A stretch of 64,000 nucleotides of DNA from Saccopteryx bilineata (GCF_036850765.1 NC_089491.1:127858766-127922765), one strand, 5' to 3'; positions 1-12,945 are shown, counted from the stretch's first letter. Numbers and translations are program-made. The notes: a model not told the origin generated them from the letters alone.

Positions 1-1946
1 AGAGTTTCATGGCATCCCATATTTCCTGATTAATTAAGTCATGCTATCCACCTTGTCAGATTCATTGCCACCTTACCTGAAGTTTGAGATAGACAGATTA
101 AATGTATAAAATGAAAGTAGGTAGTTTTAATGATACAAGTATACTTGTTTTATGAGTTAAAGCTAACTATAAAGCACAATGTGGGAAAGAAACTGAGACA
201 AGTGCAGAAAGGGCAAGAAAATCTAATACCAAGTAAACATTGTGATGCCTTTCTTATTTTCATCAACGTCAAAACATTTAAAGTCCACTTCAAATAGTGC
301 TCATGTAATTGTGAAATGCTTCCTCTTGTACTGGCAATATAAACCAACTTGGTCTTCTTTCCTGCACAAATGGGTTTATTTAAAAGATTGCATTCAACTT
401 TGGAGAAAGTAAATACAATATTTTCTATATAAACGTTGAATAAGTGCTTTGACACATGTGTTTAACTGTAAAATATAAGTAAGCACATTCTGCTAGATTA
501 GAAGGTCAAATAATATTCATTAAAAAAAAAGTTGTCCTGTGATATTAGATCTTCTGAGCAGAATTTCTTTATTTTCTATGAGATACATCTTTTTGAGGGC
601 CTCTTTCCATTATTAAGTTTATAATATAACATGATAATTGGTTTCCCTATTTGCATTCCTAATCATATTACTAACGCATTAAAGGCAAGAACTATTTCTT
701 TCTTTTTTCTTTTTCTATTCTCAGTTTATTGTAAGAAATTATGGTAAACATACTAACCTAAGGTTAATGGTTCCAGAATTGAATTTAGAATGCATAGTAA
801 AATATTGCTGGTTTAAGGACACACAGCAGGTGTCATGACTCTTACTCTACTAAACTTTCTTGTCAGGCAGAGTTCATAGATTGAGAAAAAGAAGTAAGAA
901 AGATAAGTTATGTCAAATAAAACCAACTCTTCTGACTTGAGTAGATTCTGAAAGGCTAATCCTATCTCATTTCACCTTTATATATATTTTTTCCTGTAAA
1001 TATATCATTTGCATTATAAAGGGCACAGATGTTAGTAACTTTCATTTAGCATAACTCAAGGCACCACTATTCACATTAGGGTTTTTTGAACATGAAATAA
1101 AATTTTGCAAAGAAGTCCTCTGTGGTTAAGAAAAATGTTTCATGCTAGTGTGTGGGAAAATGGCCTGAGAATGGAATGCTACCTTGAACAGATATCATTC
1201 GTGAGAACTTAGGAACACCGGGTCCCTGACATGATTATCTGCACAAGAAGCCTCTGTACTCTGTTTACCATTTCCTATCTCTCCTGAATATGTACTTACA
1301 AGCAAGCTTGCCCTGATGTACCAGAGGATGATTATCTCATGTACTGAAGCTTTATGATAAGCAGATAAAGAAAAATAAACAAGATGAGGACTCACATATC
1401 AGAGCTCTCAGTTCTTGAGGCTTTGAGACCCTTGGTTCCCATCTTTTCTGCACCTTGTCTCTGTGATTTTTTTAAATTTTTGCTGCATCTTCCACTCAGG
1501 ACTGTCCTTGGCAGAGCCAGTCTCTGCGCTAGTTAAATTTTGTTATTGACATGACAAAAAAGAGATACTAACTCCAAAGCAACATAAGAGAATTCACTAT
1601 ACACTTTTATAATGAGGCCAAATTTAATTCAGTATATCAGGTATATCTTAGAAACTTTTAATAAAGAGAAAGAACACAAGTTCAAACATTTAGCAGTTTT
1701 TTAACATATTTCTTGGGCCAAAGATTAGTTCAAAAGTAATGATAAAATGTGGTTTAAAAAACACTAGGTGCTAAGGAGAATGACGAGGTAGAGCACAGAA
1801 TAGTGAAAATATATACTGTGTGATATTATAAGACATTTGTCCATACACATAGAATATAATCACCAACAGTGCAATCTAGTGTAAATTATCAACTTTGGGT
1901 GATCATGATGTGTCGATATAGGTTCATTACTGGTAAACAACATACA
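1..1946. other. AT-rich unassigned DNA, no gene seen
   Basis: No reading frame here resembles a known protein; the longest is about 100 codons, low complexity and without a domain. No clear SINE, LTR or inverted repeat is visible. The stretch is probably ancient diverged repeat plus unique intergenic DNA. Confidence 0.6.
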
Positions 1947-2287
1947 GCCTGATCAGGCAGTGGCGGAGTGGATAGAGCATCAGACTGGAATGCGGAGGAC
2001 CCAGGTTCGAGACCCCAAGGTTGCTAGCTTGAGCGCAGGCTCACCTGGTTTGAGCAAGGCTCACTAGCTTGGACCCAAGGTCACTGGCTTGAGCAAGGGG
2101 TTATTCAGTCTGCTGAAGGCCCACGGTCAAGGCACATATGAGAAAGCAATCAATGAACAACTAAGGTGCTACAACAAAGAATTGATGTTGCTCATCTCTC
2201 TCTCTTCCTGTCTGTTCCTAACTGTCCCTCTCTCTGACACTCTCTGTCTGTCACAAAAACAAAACAAAACAAAGCAAAACAAAAAAA
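1947..2287 (+). mobile_element. tRNA-derived SINE, GGCTTGAGC family (short subfamily)
   Basis: The head (GGCAGTGGCGGAGTGGATAG, then a B-box-like GGTTCGAGACC) is tRNA-like. It is followed by spaced GGCTTGAGC/AGCTTGG motifs, the conserved block CACATATGAGAAAGCAATCA, a CT-rich zone and a CAAAA tail. It lacks the internal ATGACCCCATGG block found in other copies. No convincing target-site duplication was found. Confidence 0.9.
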
Positions 2288-2606
2288 TACACCATATAGG
2301 AAAGTGATGGTGATAATGAGGAAGGCTATCCATTTGTGGGGCCATAGGAGATATCTTTGCAGCTTTCTCTCAGTTTTGCTGTAAACTATTTTATCTTCTC
2401 TAAACATAATAATAACAAACATGTATAACTACTAAAAGAAAATATAGAAGAATATTTTTGTAAACTAGTAAGATCTTTGCAACAAAGCATATCAAGAGCC
2501 ATAAATAAAAAGACTAACAGATTTGGCTATATAAAAATAACAAATTTCAGTGTTGGCAAAATCCATAGTAAAAAAATAAACTAAATTTAGAAAAATGTGT
2601 TATTGA

Positions 2607-2948
2607 CTGACCATAAAGTGGTGCAGTGGATAGAGTGTTGGACTGGGATGCAGAAAACCCAGGTTTGAAACTGCCAGATTGCCAGATTGAGTGTAGGCTC
2701 ATCTAGCTTGAGCGCAGGGTTGCTGGCTTGAGTGTAGGATCATAGACATGACCCCATGGTAGCTGGCTTGAGCTCAAGGGTCACTGGCTTAACTGGAATT
2801 CACAGGTCAAAGCACATATGAGAAAGCTATCAGTGAACATCTAAAGTGCCACAATGCAGAATTGATGCTTCTTGTCTCTCTCCCTTCCTGACTATCTCTT
2901 TCTCTCTTTTTCTCTTGTGTGAATGTGTGCGTGTGTGCAAAAAAAAAA
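2607..2948 (+). mobile_element. tRNA-derived SINE, GGCTTGAGC family (long subfamily)
   Basis: Same family as the preceding SINE but more diverged. It carries the extra segment with ATAGACATGACCCCATGG between the GGCTTGAGC motifs. It ends in a CT-rich zone, a short GTGTGTG stretch and an A-run. Confidence 0.88.
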
Positions 2949-2952
2949 GTAT

Positions 2953-5300
2953 TATTAAACATTATTACACATACAAAAGGTATAAATAATTTAAAATATG
3001 TTCAAAAGTAATTATAAACAGTCATATTAAAATACAACCCTAAGAATCCACAATTCACTTTAAAGCAGTCCAGAAACTTTTATGGTTCCTCTGTATCCCA
3101 CACTAACCTATGTACATTTCTCCCTGCAGAAATTGCTATTATACTGTATTTCTTTAATATTTGTTATAATGTTACCAAGATATATTTTCCATAAATTACT
3201 TTAATTATTAAAAATATTAAATAAAATCATACTAAAATACTATTATTTTTAATAAAATCATATCTACATCATAAAGAGTAGGACTTCATTTTAGTGCTTG
3301 TTACCTTTTAAAAGAGCTAATTAGCATGTATTTCTAATGAAAAAAGAAAATGCACAAGAATTTTTCTTTTCCTCAATTATTTCTTACTCTTTGTAAATTA
3401 CTTTATCTCAAAAGATTCAGCATCTCTTTAGTTGTCATGCATCACATGCTTTCCAAAATACAAATGACAAAGGTCATTACGCAGAAAAGTGTTAAAAAAT
3501 TCAGTGTGTTTACTCTTGACACATATATTGAATCATTTACATATCAGAATGCTAATCAGTAGATTTTCATATTAAGCAAAATCCAGATTCTAAAACATAT
3601 ACTTCCTGTCATTTTATGTCGAGGAAATCTGTATAGAAACCATGAACCAGAGCGGTCTAAGTGGGTAGAGAAATGTTCAATGCCAAAAGATTTGCTTTAG
3701 CTAATGTAATGTGATCTTTTTCTTTCTAACCATTCTGGTAGTTGTTTACTTTTATCATGTAACACTGAATTCCAATGAGGGCAGTGACTGTTAAAAATAC
3801 ATCTTTTTGAGATGGGCATTCAGAGGCCACACATGCACAGCTATGTTTTCTGAGTGAGCTAACAGGACTGGAGCTCTGAAATTCTCAGTCAGCGAGCAAA
3901 CTGCTTATGATCTGCTCTAGCTTGTGAAGGGAGCCACACAAGCCAAATAAGGTCCCAAATGTCTGGTACTTTGTGTAGCTGTTGCTTATTATAGAAGAAT
4001 ATTGGAATCTACATATGTTTGTTATTTTATGGTTTGCATACCCTATGACATTTAATATGAAATTGAAATAATGATTTAAAGATTAAAAAGCTGGAAATAT
4101 ACTTTTTCTGTGCCCACATTGCACTGAATAATGCAGAAATACAGGAGATTAGTGACATCATAATACTCAGAATTTATATTTCACTAGTGTCTACACTAGT
4201 ATACAGTTCCTTATGTTTGTGACATATGCCTCCTCGCTTTACCTACAACTGTTGGATTTTATGTAGCCAACCAAATTGAAAAAATAACTTCATCCAGGTT
4301 GACAGGGATTCTTCATGTTATGCTAGCACTTGCTGGGAATGGAGTATTTCTGATTTGCACTCAGAAAAGAATTTCTCCAAGTGTCAGAACTTCCAGAAAT
4401 ACTTATCATTGTCAATTTTTTCTAGATGGATAGCCCTACATGAAGATCTGTATCATGTTCAGGGTGCCAGTTGTTTCGATAGTGAGATAGTTCAAATAGA
4501 AAATTGAGAGTCATCTCTGGAAATGGGTTTTTCTCAAAAAACCCCAGAGACTGGAAACATTGTTGATTGATCACTAAGAGATTATCATTACTATTGTCAA
4601 TCTAATGGGCAGGATTCCCTATTTAGTAAATGCCAGGATCATGTATGCTAATCAAAAAATTAAGTATTTATTTAATTGGTGACAAAATTATTGAACATAA
4701 TTTTAGAGATGAAGGAAATTTATGGGCTTTACAGCATGGATCTCTCATTCTTAAAACAGTCCAAGGTCTGTGTCTGACAAAAGAAGAATTAAAAAAAAAA
4801 GCAACCCACTACACAAATATTTCACATTCTTCCCAAGCACTTTTAATCCAGAAGCTTCTAGCCTTATATAACAATAGAATGTCATATTGAAAATTCAACT
4901 ATGTAGTCAGTTATAGGCAAACACTGGGAAGATTTGCTAGTGTTTTTCAAGATTTAAAATATTCTCTGAAACGGTGAACCTTAATAAAAATAAATGGACC
5001 CTAATCCATGTAGTAACACTTCTTACCATCACTCTTAATAGCCCATAAACTTTTACTTCCTGTGCTATGACTACATACTTAACTAGTGGTCTTAGAAAGG
5101 AATTCCGAAGGGAGAAATACTTCTACTCCAGGCAACTAGAATAAGAGCCGAAGGCAAGGAATTTGAGAAGGGAAGTGACATATGCTCACTAGGGTCTTGT
5201 GACACTGTCAAATGTAAGGCCTGAAATTTTTTCCTGCTGTTTGATGAATGGAGTGTTTATCCATTTGATTTTATTTTGAGTAAAAAATATTTTTTATGTT
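2953..5300. other. Unassigned AT-rich DNA
   Basis: No coding frame or recognisable repeat is seen. Part of it (about 4190-4450) is less AT-biased and free of simple repeats, so it could be unique or conserved non-coding sequence, but nothing here proves that. Confidence 0.55.
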
Positions 5301-5303
5301 TTT

Positions 5304-5304
<1 letters not shown>

Positions 5305-5344
<40 letters not shown>
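5305..5344. repeat. (CT)n microsatellite
   Basis: A nearly pure run of CT dinucleotides of about 40 bp with no SINE body attached upstream. It is a likely length-polymorphic locus. Confidence 0.95.
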
Positions 5345-5345
<1 letters not shown>

Positions 5346-5944
5346 AAACTGGAATGTATTTTTTTAGCTGCTCCTGAGGTTCTGTGAATTATCAAACTAT
5401 TTTTCCAATAAAGTCCCTTTTTCATTCAATTAGGTAGAGTCCACATCTGTTTTTTACTATAGCAATCTTAATTAAATCAACTCATTACAAGTGGTAAAAT
5501 GATACCAAAGAACCATTTCCTTTTATTTAGAGCTTGAAAAGACTTTTCTTGAACTGAGAACCTCCTTTACTGCCTACAGAAATGAGAGATTTATCAAGGA
5601 GACCTGAAATTAGATGTTCAAAAGACATAAAAAATAACTTCAATAGAAATTGATAATTTGGGGTGCTGCAAGATGCTTTAGAGATCTTTTAAAATAAAGT
5701 ATTTACTGTCATATTAGTGGTTTCCTCATGTCTGACTTATGGTTTCTCCAAGCCAAGTGTCTATCCATAGTGTAAAACAAGAACATTTTATAACAATGAC
5801 AGTGTGTTCTGTATATAGTATCCAGTACTTAGTGGCATATCTCATTGTTTGTGTGTGTATTCTATCACTTTAGGAAGCCAATTTTCATTCATGAACAACA
5901 GGCACCACTTTATGATGAAAATGCTTCTTGTGAGAACCCATTAT

Positions 5945-6180
5945 ATTTAGTGGTTAAGAGTGCATGCTCCAGGTATGAGATGTTTGAGATAAACAGCCCG
6001 GCGCTGCCAGACCCTACTAGTTTGAAGACCTGTACAAATTACTTCATTTTTTCCCTTATCATTGCAAAATGTCTATGATAAAAATAAAGTTTGAGGAACA
6101 ATATCTTAGTGAATACTTAAATTAAAAATGTGTGAGCTTGGCATATAGGGCTTCACAAATATCAGCTGTTATTCTTTCTT
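5945..6180 (+). mobile_element. MIR SINE relic
   Basis: TAGTGGTTAAGAGTGCATGC at the left edge matches the MIR tRNA-like head. Degenerate MIR core follows (loss-of-decimal-like AAATTACTTCA and a late GCATATAGGGC). It is heavily diverged, as expected for this ancient mammalian family. Confidence 0.7.
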
Positions 6181-6479
6181 TAACCTATTTATATAACATG
6201 TCTAAGTTGACAACCCTAGTTTATTCCAACTGTTCTGCAATAACTATTAAAAATCTCCATCTCAAAAGTGTGACTGTTTGGATGATAAATTATACACTGC
6301 CTTTGCTATCTCGATGTAAGTTCTCTTTGTGCATGACTCTGTCCTTTCCCATTGGCCCTAATCAATACATGACAGTATCTTCAAATTTAAAAAAAATGGT
6401 AGTCATCATTCATTTTTCTCTCTTTTCTTCATCCCATACATCCAATCCATCAAACTAGTGTATCAATTCTTTCTAAAAA

Positions 6480-7395
6480 TACTTTTTTACCAATTTTCCA
6501 TTGTTTCTCACAAATCCCATCCCCCATCTGGGCCAGATAAGACTCTAACACTCAAATAACTAGAAAAGCTTCCTACTTAATCTATCTACTTGATTTTTCT
6601 GCTGACATTGTCTCACAACTCAAATAGGTTCTCTTCAAAATGTCCTTTCTTAATATAAAGTAGAACAGGCCACTGCCCATTTTAAAACCATTAACTGTTC
6701 TCCATCAATCTGAAACAAAGTCTAACTTTCTACTGTAATCTACCTGCACCACCTCCTACCTGTTCACACAGCATCAGCCTGTCCCCTTTCTCCTCACTTT
6801 TTGTGTTCTGGTCTTGTTAACATAAGACTTTCCATTTTTTAAAAGTGGCCAGAGTCTATATCTCACCACAAAGCACTTGCCATACAGTCTCTCCTTGTTT
6901 AAAATGTTCTCCCTACCTGTCTGTCTTTTTTTTTAAATAAAATTTTATTAATTTTAATGGGGTGACATCAATAAATCAGGGTACATATGTTCAAAGAAAA
7001 CATGTCCAGGTTATCTTGTCACTCAATTATGTTGCAGAGGACAATCTGCCTGTCTGTCTTTATCTTCTTCATATCTTAGCCTAAATTTGACTGGCAGCAA
7101 GTAGCATTCCTTGATCATCCTCTATAGATTAAGTTCCACCCACCTCAAATGTATTTGTCTGTTGTTATTTTCTTGGCACCTGTTTGCTGCTTTTATTGTA
7201 CTTATCATATGTGAGATCAATATATTTTTTTGTTTTATTTTCAATCTCCTGCACTACTATAAGCTCGGAGAGGAAAGAAAGTCGGTCTGCTTTATTCACA
7301 GAGGAAGTCAAGTCCATAGATTAAAAGTTCAGTGTCCAGTACTTGAAAAATATTTTGAAACAATAAATATAGTAGACACTACATAAAACTATACA
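6480..7395 (+). mobile_element. L2 LINE 3' part, interrupted by a young L1 end
   Basis: The left part (6600-6915) has the L2 ORF-end pattern, including CACCTCCTACCTGTTCACAC. The right part (7100-7395) has the L2 3' UTR: CTATAAGCTCGGAGAGG, a TCTGCTTTATTCAC motif, CAGTGTCCAGTACTTG and a terminal AATAAATATAGTAGAC. The L2 is split by the insertion at 6929-7048. Family naming is by recognition. Confidence 0.7.
6929..7048 (-). mobile_element. Short L1 3' end with 5' inversion
   Basis: A T-rich start leads into TTAATGGGGTGACATCAATA, the complement of a bat L1 3' end as I recall it. The insertion is flanked by the direct repeat CCTGTCTGTCTTT at 6916-6928 and 7049-7061. The last 13 bp (AGAGGACAATCTG) look like L1 sequence in the opposite orientation, as produced by twin priming. 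Confidence 0.78.
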
Positions 7396-7447
7396 TTTTC
7401 CTTTATTTATCCTCAAAATAAACTCGATATTTTTAATTCTATTTTTT

Positions 7448-7831
7448 ATTATTATTATTTTTTAATTTTTTAATTTTTCTGAATTTGGAAACAGGAAGGC
7501 AGTCAGACAGACTCCCGCATGCGCCAGACCAGGATCCACCCGGCATCACCACCAGGGGGCGATGCTCTGCCCATCTGGGGCTTTGCTCTGTTGCAACCAG
7601 AGCCATTCTAGCACCTGAGGCAGAGGCCATGGAGCCATTCTCAGCGCCTGGGCCAACTTTGCTCCAATGGAGCCTTGGCTGCAGGAGGGGAAGAGAGAGA
7701 CAGAGAGGAAGGAGAGGGGGAGGGGTGGAGAAGCAGATGGGCGCTTCTCCTGTGTATCTTGGCCGGGAATCGAACCTGGGACTCCTGCACACCAGGCTGA
7801 TGCTCTACCACTGAGCCAACCAGCCAGGGCC
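7448..7831 (-). mobile_element. Full-length ~380-bp tRNA-derived SINE
   Basis: Read on the minus strand it has the CCCTGGCTGGTTGGCTCAG head, B-box-like GGTTCGATTCC, a CT-rich zone, a body with GCTCCATTGGAGCAAAG, GCATCGCCCCCTGGTGG and a terminal TTTCCAAATTCAGAAAAA. The direct repeat TTAATTCTATTTTT at 7433-7446 and 7833-7846 marks the insertion. Frames of up to 129 codons crossing it are artefacts of GC-rich SINE sequence. Confidence 0.95.
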
Positions 7832-7859
7832 ATTAATTCTATTTTTATAAGACTGTTTA

Positions 7860-8279
7860 ACAATGTTGTATAATGGAAAGAACCGCTTTCTATTTCTGTC
7901 AACTTAGAAAATAAATTAACTTTCCTTTGCTCCAATTTCCTTATATTTAAACTGAGAAAATATGAACACCATCAACTCTGTCTTGAGCTATCTCACAGTA
8001 ATCTGTCAACTTTAAGCACTATAACAATATAAGGTGCGACTACGTGACAAACAGAAATAATTAGCAATCACACTTACTTCTTACTTAGCATTATTAATTT
8101 GTCAGGCTAACTAAAATTGCATACAACATTCATAATGGTTTAAAATGTTTCAGAGTTTTGATGTCATTATATTGGTTTATCATGTATTTGTAGATAGGTA
8201 TTTATTGCTGCAAATGTGTTATGTTTCCATTTTAGAGCTAAAACTTTAATTATTATGTTCATAGGTAGCAAAATAAAAA
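7860..8279. other. Unassigned AT-rich DNA
   Basis: No gene, tandem repeat or clear transposon is seen between the SINE and the MIR relic. Confidence 0.55.
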
Positions 8280-8505
8280 TCATAGCAGTTGGCATTTTTG
8301 AGTGCTCATGATGTGCCAGGCACTGTGTGAATAAATTCACATGTCTTATCTCTTTTCATTTAATCAAACACCTTGAGAAATATATACTTTTCTTATTTGT
8401 ATCTCACAGGTGGGGAAATACACTATATGCTAAGTGGGTATTACCCAAGTTTCTGAGGCTGGATTATGTGAGAAATGGGTTTCAAGACTACATACACGGA
8501 TGGAA
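8280..8505 (-). mobile_element. MIR SINE relic
   Basis: The plus strand shows the complement of the MIR 3' half: TTGAGTGCTCATGATGTGCC, AGGCACTGTGTGAATAAATT, then CTCACAGGTGGGGAAATAC and further decayed head sequence. It is ancient and non-coding. Confidence 0.82.
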
Positions 8506-8579
8506 ATGGAAAGATAACATTTAGCCTTTGATAGTTATGTTAGGAAGGACAGACAGCTATCCGAGCATGAAAAGTGAAG

Positions 8580-8930
8580 GGGGAAACAAAGAGAATTTAT
8601 CTCACGCACTGAATAAGGGACTCAGCAGTCTTAAGATCTTCCAAAATAAAATCTTCAGATATTCAAATGACCTTGAAATGCAATTATGTTAGTGTTGATA
8701 TCAGGGAAGAGGAGACTTAAATTTACACTAAGTGTACAACCTCTAAGACCTCAGCAAGTGGGCACTCAGACTAGTGAGTTTGCCCGCTTGCGCCTTGAGC
8801 CAAGTGCATAACATTGCTTAACAAACTGCTTGCTTTCCTTCAGTGCTGCATCCTGTCTCTTGCCTGAATTCTTTCTCGTGAGCTTGACAAGAACCCAGAA
8901 GGAAGAAGCCCCTGGGACTCAAGTCTTCTC
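8580..8930 (+). mobile_element. Possible ERV LTR fragment
   Basis: TCTTGCCTGAATTCTTTCTC followed by GACAAGAACCCAGAAGG resembles the 3' end of class I ERV LTRs and the bases just after it. AACAAACTGCTTGCTTTCC upstream fits an LTR R/U5 zone. No partner LTR, TG start or target duplication was found, so the call and the left edge are tentative. Confidence 0.4.
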
Positions 8931-9320
8931 AGGTGACAGTTTTAGTAATTTCTATGAAGTAAAGAAGGAAAGGTGCATTCATACTATTTTTATATATTGT
9001 AAAATCCTCAAAGAAGAAGTGTCTGCTTTCTCCTCCATTCATAGATTCTTTCATTCTGTCAGTGAGTATTTATTTACTCATTTCAGAGTGTCAAGTATTC
9101 CCTGGCTAAATTAATACTGTACACAAAAAGCATATCATTTATGTTATTATGTGAATATATTTGAACATCGCTAAGAAAAACAAAAAAGATAATCAGTACA
9201 CTTTAGCTTATAAAGAGTTTAAGCTGTACCCACTGGACACTGTAGAGGCACTGAGCTAAAAAAGCAATAAACAGATTTAATCTTGTTAGTAACATAATTA
9301 AATTTGTATTTTGCCAAAAT

Positions 9321-9696
9321 TGGCCCTGGCCGGTTGGCTCAATGGTAGAGCATCGGCCTGGCGTGAGGAAGTCCTGGGTTCGATTCCCAGCCAGGGCACA
9401 CAGGAGAGGCGCCCATCTGCTTCTCCACCCCTCCCCCTCTCCTTCCTCTCTGTCTCTCTCTTCCCCTCCCACAGCCTAGGCTCCATTGGAGCAAAAGATG
9501 GCCCGGGCACTGAGGATGGCTCCTTGGCCTCTGCCCCAGGCGCTGGAGTGGCTCTGGTCGCGACAGAGCAATGCCCCCGATGGGCAGAGCATCGCCCCCT
9601 GGTGGGTGTGCCGGGTGGATCCCGGTCGGGCGCATGCGGGAGTCTGTCTGCCTGCCTCCCCGTTTCCAGCTTCAGAAAAATACAAAAAAAAAAAAA
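9321..9696 (+). mobile_element. Full-length ~380-bp tRNA-derived SINE with 20-bp TSD
   Basis: The tRNA-like head keeps A-box-like TGGCTCAATGGTAGAGC and B-box-like GGTTCGATTCC. The body is complete through GGCGCATGCGGGAGTCTG and an A-tail. The 20-bp target duplication AATTTGTATTTTGCCAAAAT is perfect at 9301-9320 and 9697-9716, which indicates a fairly recent insertion. Confidence 0.97.
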
Positions 9697-9716
9697 AATT
9701 TGTATTTTGCCAAAAT

Positions 9717-10419
9717 CACTATATTATTGATACTACTATGTAGAATGGTTTAGAGATAGTTAAACAAAATAAAAATTTTTGACAAGCTTCATGATAATAA
9801 TAGCAATATATATGTAATTAATTGCAATACAACCTGTTTATGTTTTATAATACAAAGAAATTTTTGGCAATTTTTACCTATAGGATTAGAAAAAAATATA
9901 TATTTCTAAAGTTTTAAACACTAGATTTTCCTAGTATTATAAAGAATCACAATTTATGGCTAAAACAGAAAAAAACAGAAGTATATTTAATGTGATACGT
10001 ACACATGTGGACACATAAATCATACATATGAAAAGTACTACAAATTTTTATTTTCCAAAGAAATGAATAAATGTACATTTATTTCATTTTATGATATTTA
10101 AAAATAGTATATAAATTATACATTTTAATCAATATTAAAGTACATATAGAAGACATTTAAATAACATGCATATAAATAAGTAAATATTTTAAAGGAAATA
10201 ATTATCCACATCATTTACAATAGATAACAACCATAACAACTTTAAAAATGATTATATTTACCTAAATTGTATATGAAATTATTTCCTTTAAAATAAAAAT
10301 GTCCATTAGAATTGAAGAAATATAAATTACATTTACTCTTAAATTGTATAATACAGAACATTTGAATAGTGAAAGAAACAATTTATTTGTAGTACGTGCA
10401 TCTGAAAAAGTTTTATTCT
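9717..10419. other. Very AT-rich unassigned DNA
   Basis: Long A/T runs with few G or C bases; no gene or named repeat is visible. Local composition alone would allow a matrix-attachment role, but nothing specific supports it. Confidence 0.55.
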
Positions 10420-11100
10420 TCTTGATATTGCAAGTAGGATTGCTTTCTTAGTTTCTCTTTCTGAGAGTTCATTGTTAGCATACAGAATTGCAACTAGTAT
10501 TTATATTGATTTTATAATCTACAACATTACTGAATATATTCGTTCTAACAGTTTAATGTTGGTACTGTTAAGATTTTTTATACATAGGATCAGGTCATCA
10601 GCAAAAAAAAAGACAATTTAATTTCTTTTCTAATTTAAATCCCTTTTATTTCTTTCTCTTGACTAATTGCTCTGATAAGATTTTTAGTACACTGTTGAAT
10701 AAAAGTGGCAAGAATTTGCATCTCTGTCTTCTTCCTAATATTAGACAAAAAGCTTTTAACTTTTTACATTGACTATTCTGTTAGCTGGAAGTTTGCCATA
10801 TATGGCATTTATTATATTGAGATATATTTCTTCTATACCTAATTTGATGAGAGTTTTCATCATGAAAGAATGTTAAATTTTGTCAAATCCTTTGACTGCA
10901 TCTGTTAAGACGACTATATGATTTTTATGTGGTGCATCATACTAAATGATTTGTCTGTATTGACCATCTTTGTATCTCATGAATAAATATCACTTGTATA
11001 TGGTATATGATCCTTTTAATGTGCTATGGAATTTGGTTTCCTAGTATTTTGTTCAATATATTTGCATATATGTTTATCTGCTATATTGATTTCTACTTTT

Positions 11101-11450
11101 ATTTTATTTTATTTTATTTTATTTTTTTACAGAGACAGAGAAAGAGTCAGAGAGAGGGATAGATAGGAACAGACAGACAGGAATGGAGAGAGAGATTAGA
11201 AGCATCAATCATCAGTTTTTTGTTGTGACACCTAAGGTGTTCATTGATTGCTTTCTCATATGTGCCTTGACCGTGGGCCTTCAGCAGACTGAGTAATCCC
11301 TTGTTCAAGCCAGCAAACTTGGGTCCAAGCTGGTGAGCTTTGCTCAAACCAAATGAGCCCACACTCAAGCTGGCTACCTCGGGGTCTCGAACTTGGGTCC
11401 TCCGCATCCCAGTCCGATGTTCTATCCATGCACCACCACCTGGTCAGGCT
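11101..11450 (-). mobile_element. tRNA-derived SINE, GGCTTGAGC family (short subfamily)
   Basis: The plus strand starts with TTTTA repeats (tail), then a GA-rich zone, TCATATGTGCCTTGACCGTG, spaced CAAGC motifs and GGTCCTCCGCATCCCAGTCC, ending CCACCACCTGGTCAGGCT. Direct repeat CTACTTTT sits at 11093-11100 and 11451-11458. It is inserted in the old minus-strand L1. Confidence 0.93.
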
Positions 11451-12775
11451 CTACTTTTCTTTTCTTAAAAGTCTTGTGATTTCTTGTAGTGCCATGTAGT
11501 TTATTTTCTAGGTTTGTTATCAAAATAATGCTGATCTTCTATAATGAGTTTGAAAGTGTTACCTCCTCTATAATATTTTGGTAGATGTTGAGAAGGTTTT
11601 GCATTAACTTTTCATTATTTGTTTGATATAATTCATCAATGAAGCCATCTTGCCAGGTTATTTTTGTTGGGAGATGTTTTTTTAATTACTGAATAGATCA
11701 GTTTGTCAGTTATAAATCTATTCATATTTTATATTTCTTTATAATTCAACATTGCTATGTTGTATGTTTCTAGGAATTTACCTATTTCTTATAGTTTGTT
11801 CAATTGGTTGGCATATAATTATTTATAGTAGTTTTTTATGAAACAGTTTATTTCTGGGATATCAGTTATAATGACTCTTTTATTTTTAACTTTATTTGAA
11901 TCCTCTCTGTTATCTTCTTAATTGAGTTATTTGTCAGTTAATCTTTTCAAGCCATCATTTATTTCATTGCTTTTTTTTATTTTTTTCTCAACTTTATATC
12001 ATTTTTTATCTGCTTATTTTTTTTAATTTTCTTTCTTCTGCTAAATTTGAGCTTAGTTGGTTCTTCTCTTTCTAGTTCTTTGAAGTGTAAAATTAGATTT
12101 TTTATAAAATGTTAATTTTTGTAATGTACATGCATTTGTTTTTTGCCGTATTTTATAATTTTTGATGGTTGTTATCTTTGCTTGTATCATGATATTTTTA
12201 ATTTTTCTTTCTATTTCTTCTTTGATCCATTGTGGTTTCTGAGTGTATTGTTTACTTTCCATGTATTTGTAAGTTTCTAGTTTTCCTTCTGTTATTGATT
12301 TCTGCTTCATACTATTGTGATTGTTAGAGACACTTGGTGATATTTCAACCTTTCTAAACATGTTATTAATATGATCTATCTTAAGACTGTTCTTTGTGTG
12401 CTCAAGAAGAATGTGTATTATGCTATTGTTGGATAAAATATAAAGTATATATATCTTTTATGATCATGTGATTTAAAGAGTAGTTCCAGTCCATTATTTC
12501 TTTATTGATTTATGTCTGAGTGATATATGCACTGTTGAAAGTGAGGTATTGGAATCCACTACAATTATTGCAATGCTTTCTGTTTCTGCCTCTAGATCTA
12601 TTAGTATATTGTTTAATATATTTGGTTGTTCCAAAGTTGGATGCATATATATTTATCATTATTTTTTTCTAATAAATTGGCTCCTTTATCATTACAGAGT
12701 GACTTTTTTACCTCTTGTTAAGAGTTTTAATTTTTTTTCATTGATTTGATAGAGAGAGATAAGAAGGTGGAGGGT

Positions 12776-12935
12776 GCTCTGGCCAGATAGCTCAGTTGGT
12801 TGAAGCATCATCCTGAAGTGCAGTTTCCAGCTTGATTCCTGATCAGGGCACATATAAAAATAAATCAGTGTTCCCGTCTCTCTCTTTCCCCCCTTCTCTA
12901 TCTATAAAATCAATAAAAAAATACATACTTTTTTT
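12776..12935 (+). mobile_element. Short tRNA-derived SINE nested in a SINE
   Basis: CTCTGGCCAGATAGCTCAGT head, TTGATTCCTGATCAGGGCAC, CT-rich zone and ATAAAATCAATAAAAAA tail. This is the short (about 160 bp) form without the GC-rich body, and it is the left member of the block nested in the minus-strand SINE. Confidence 0.88.
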
Positions 12936-12945
12936 TAAAAAAATG

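Noticed and set aside
9321..9395. tRNA gene
   Set aside because: A and B boxes are present, but this is the head of a SINE with CT zone and body attached; no cloverleaf gene with a proper end follows. The same applies to all SINE heads.
9311..9730. 139-codon plus frame and overlapping minus frames
   Set aside because: It coincides with a SINE; equivalent frames recur in the other copies (7546, 30732, 32098, 49703, 54408).
9717..10419. Replication origin or matrix attachment site
   Set aside because: Only high AT content supports it, which is common throughout the window.
12053..12361. 102-codon minus frame as a gene
   Set aside because: It is a surviving piece of L1 ORF2 in a decayed element.
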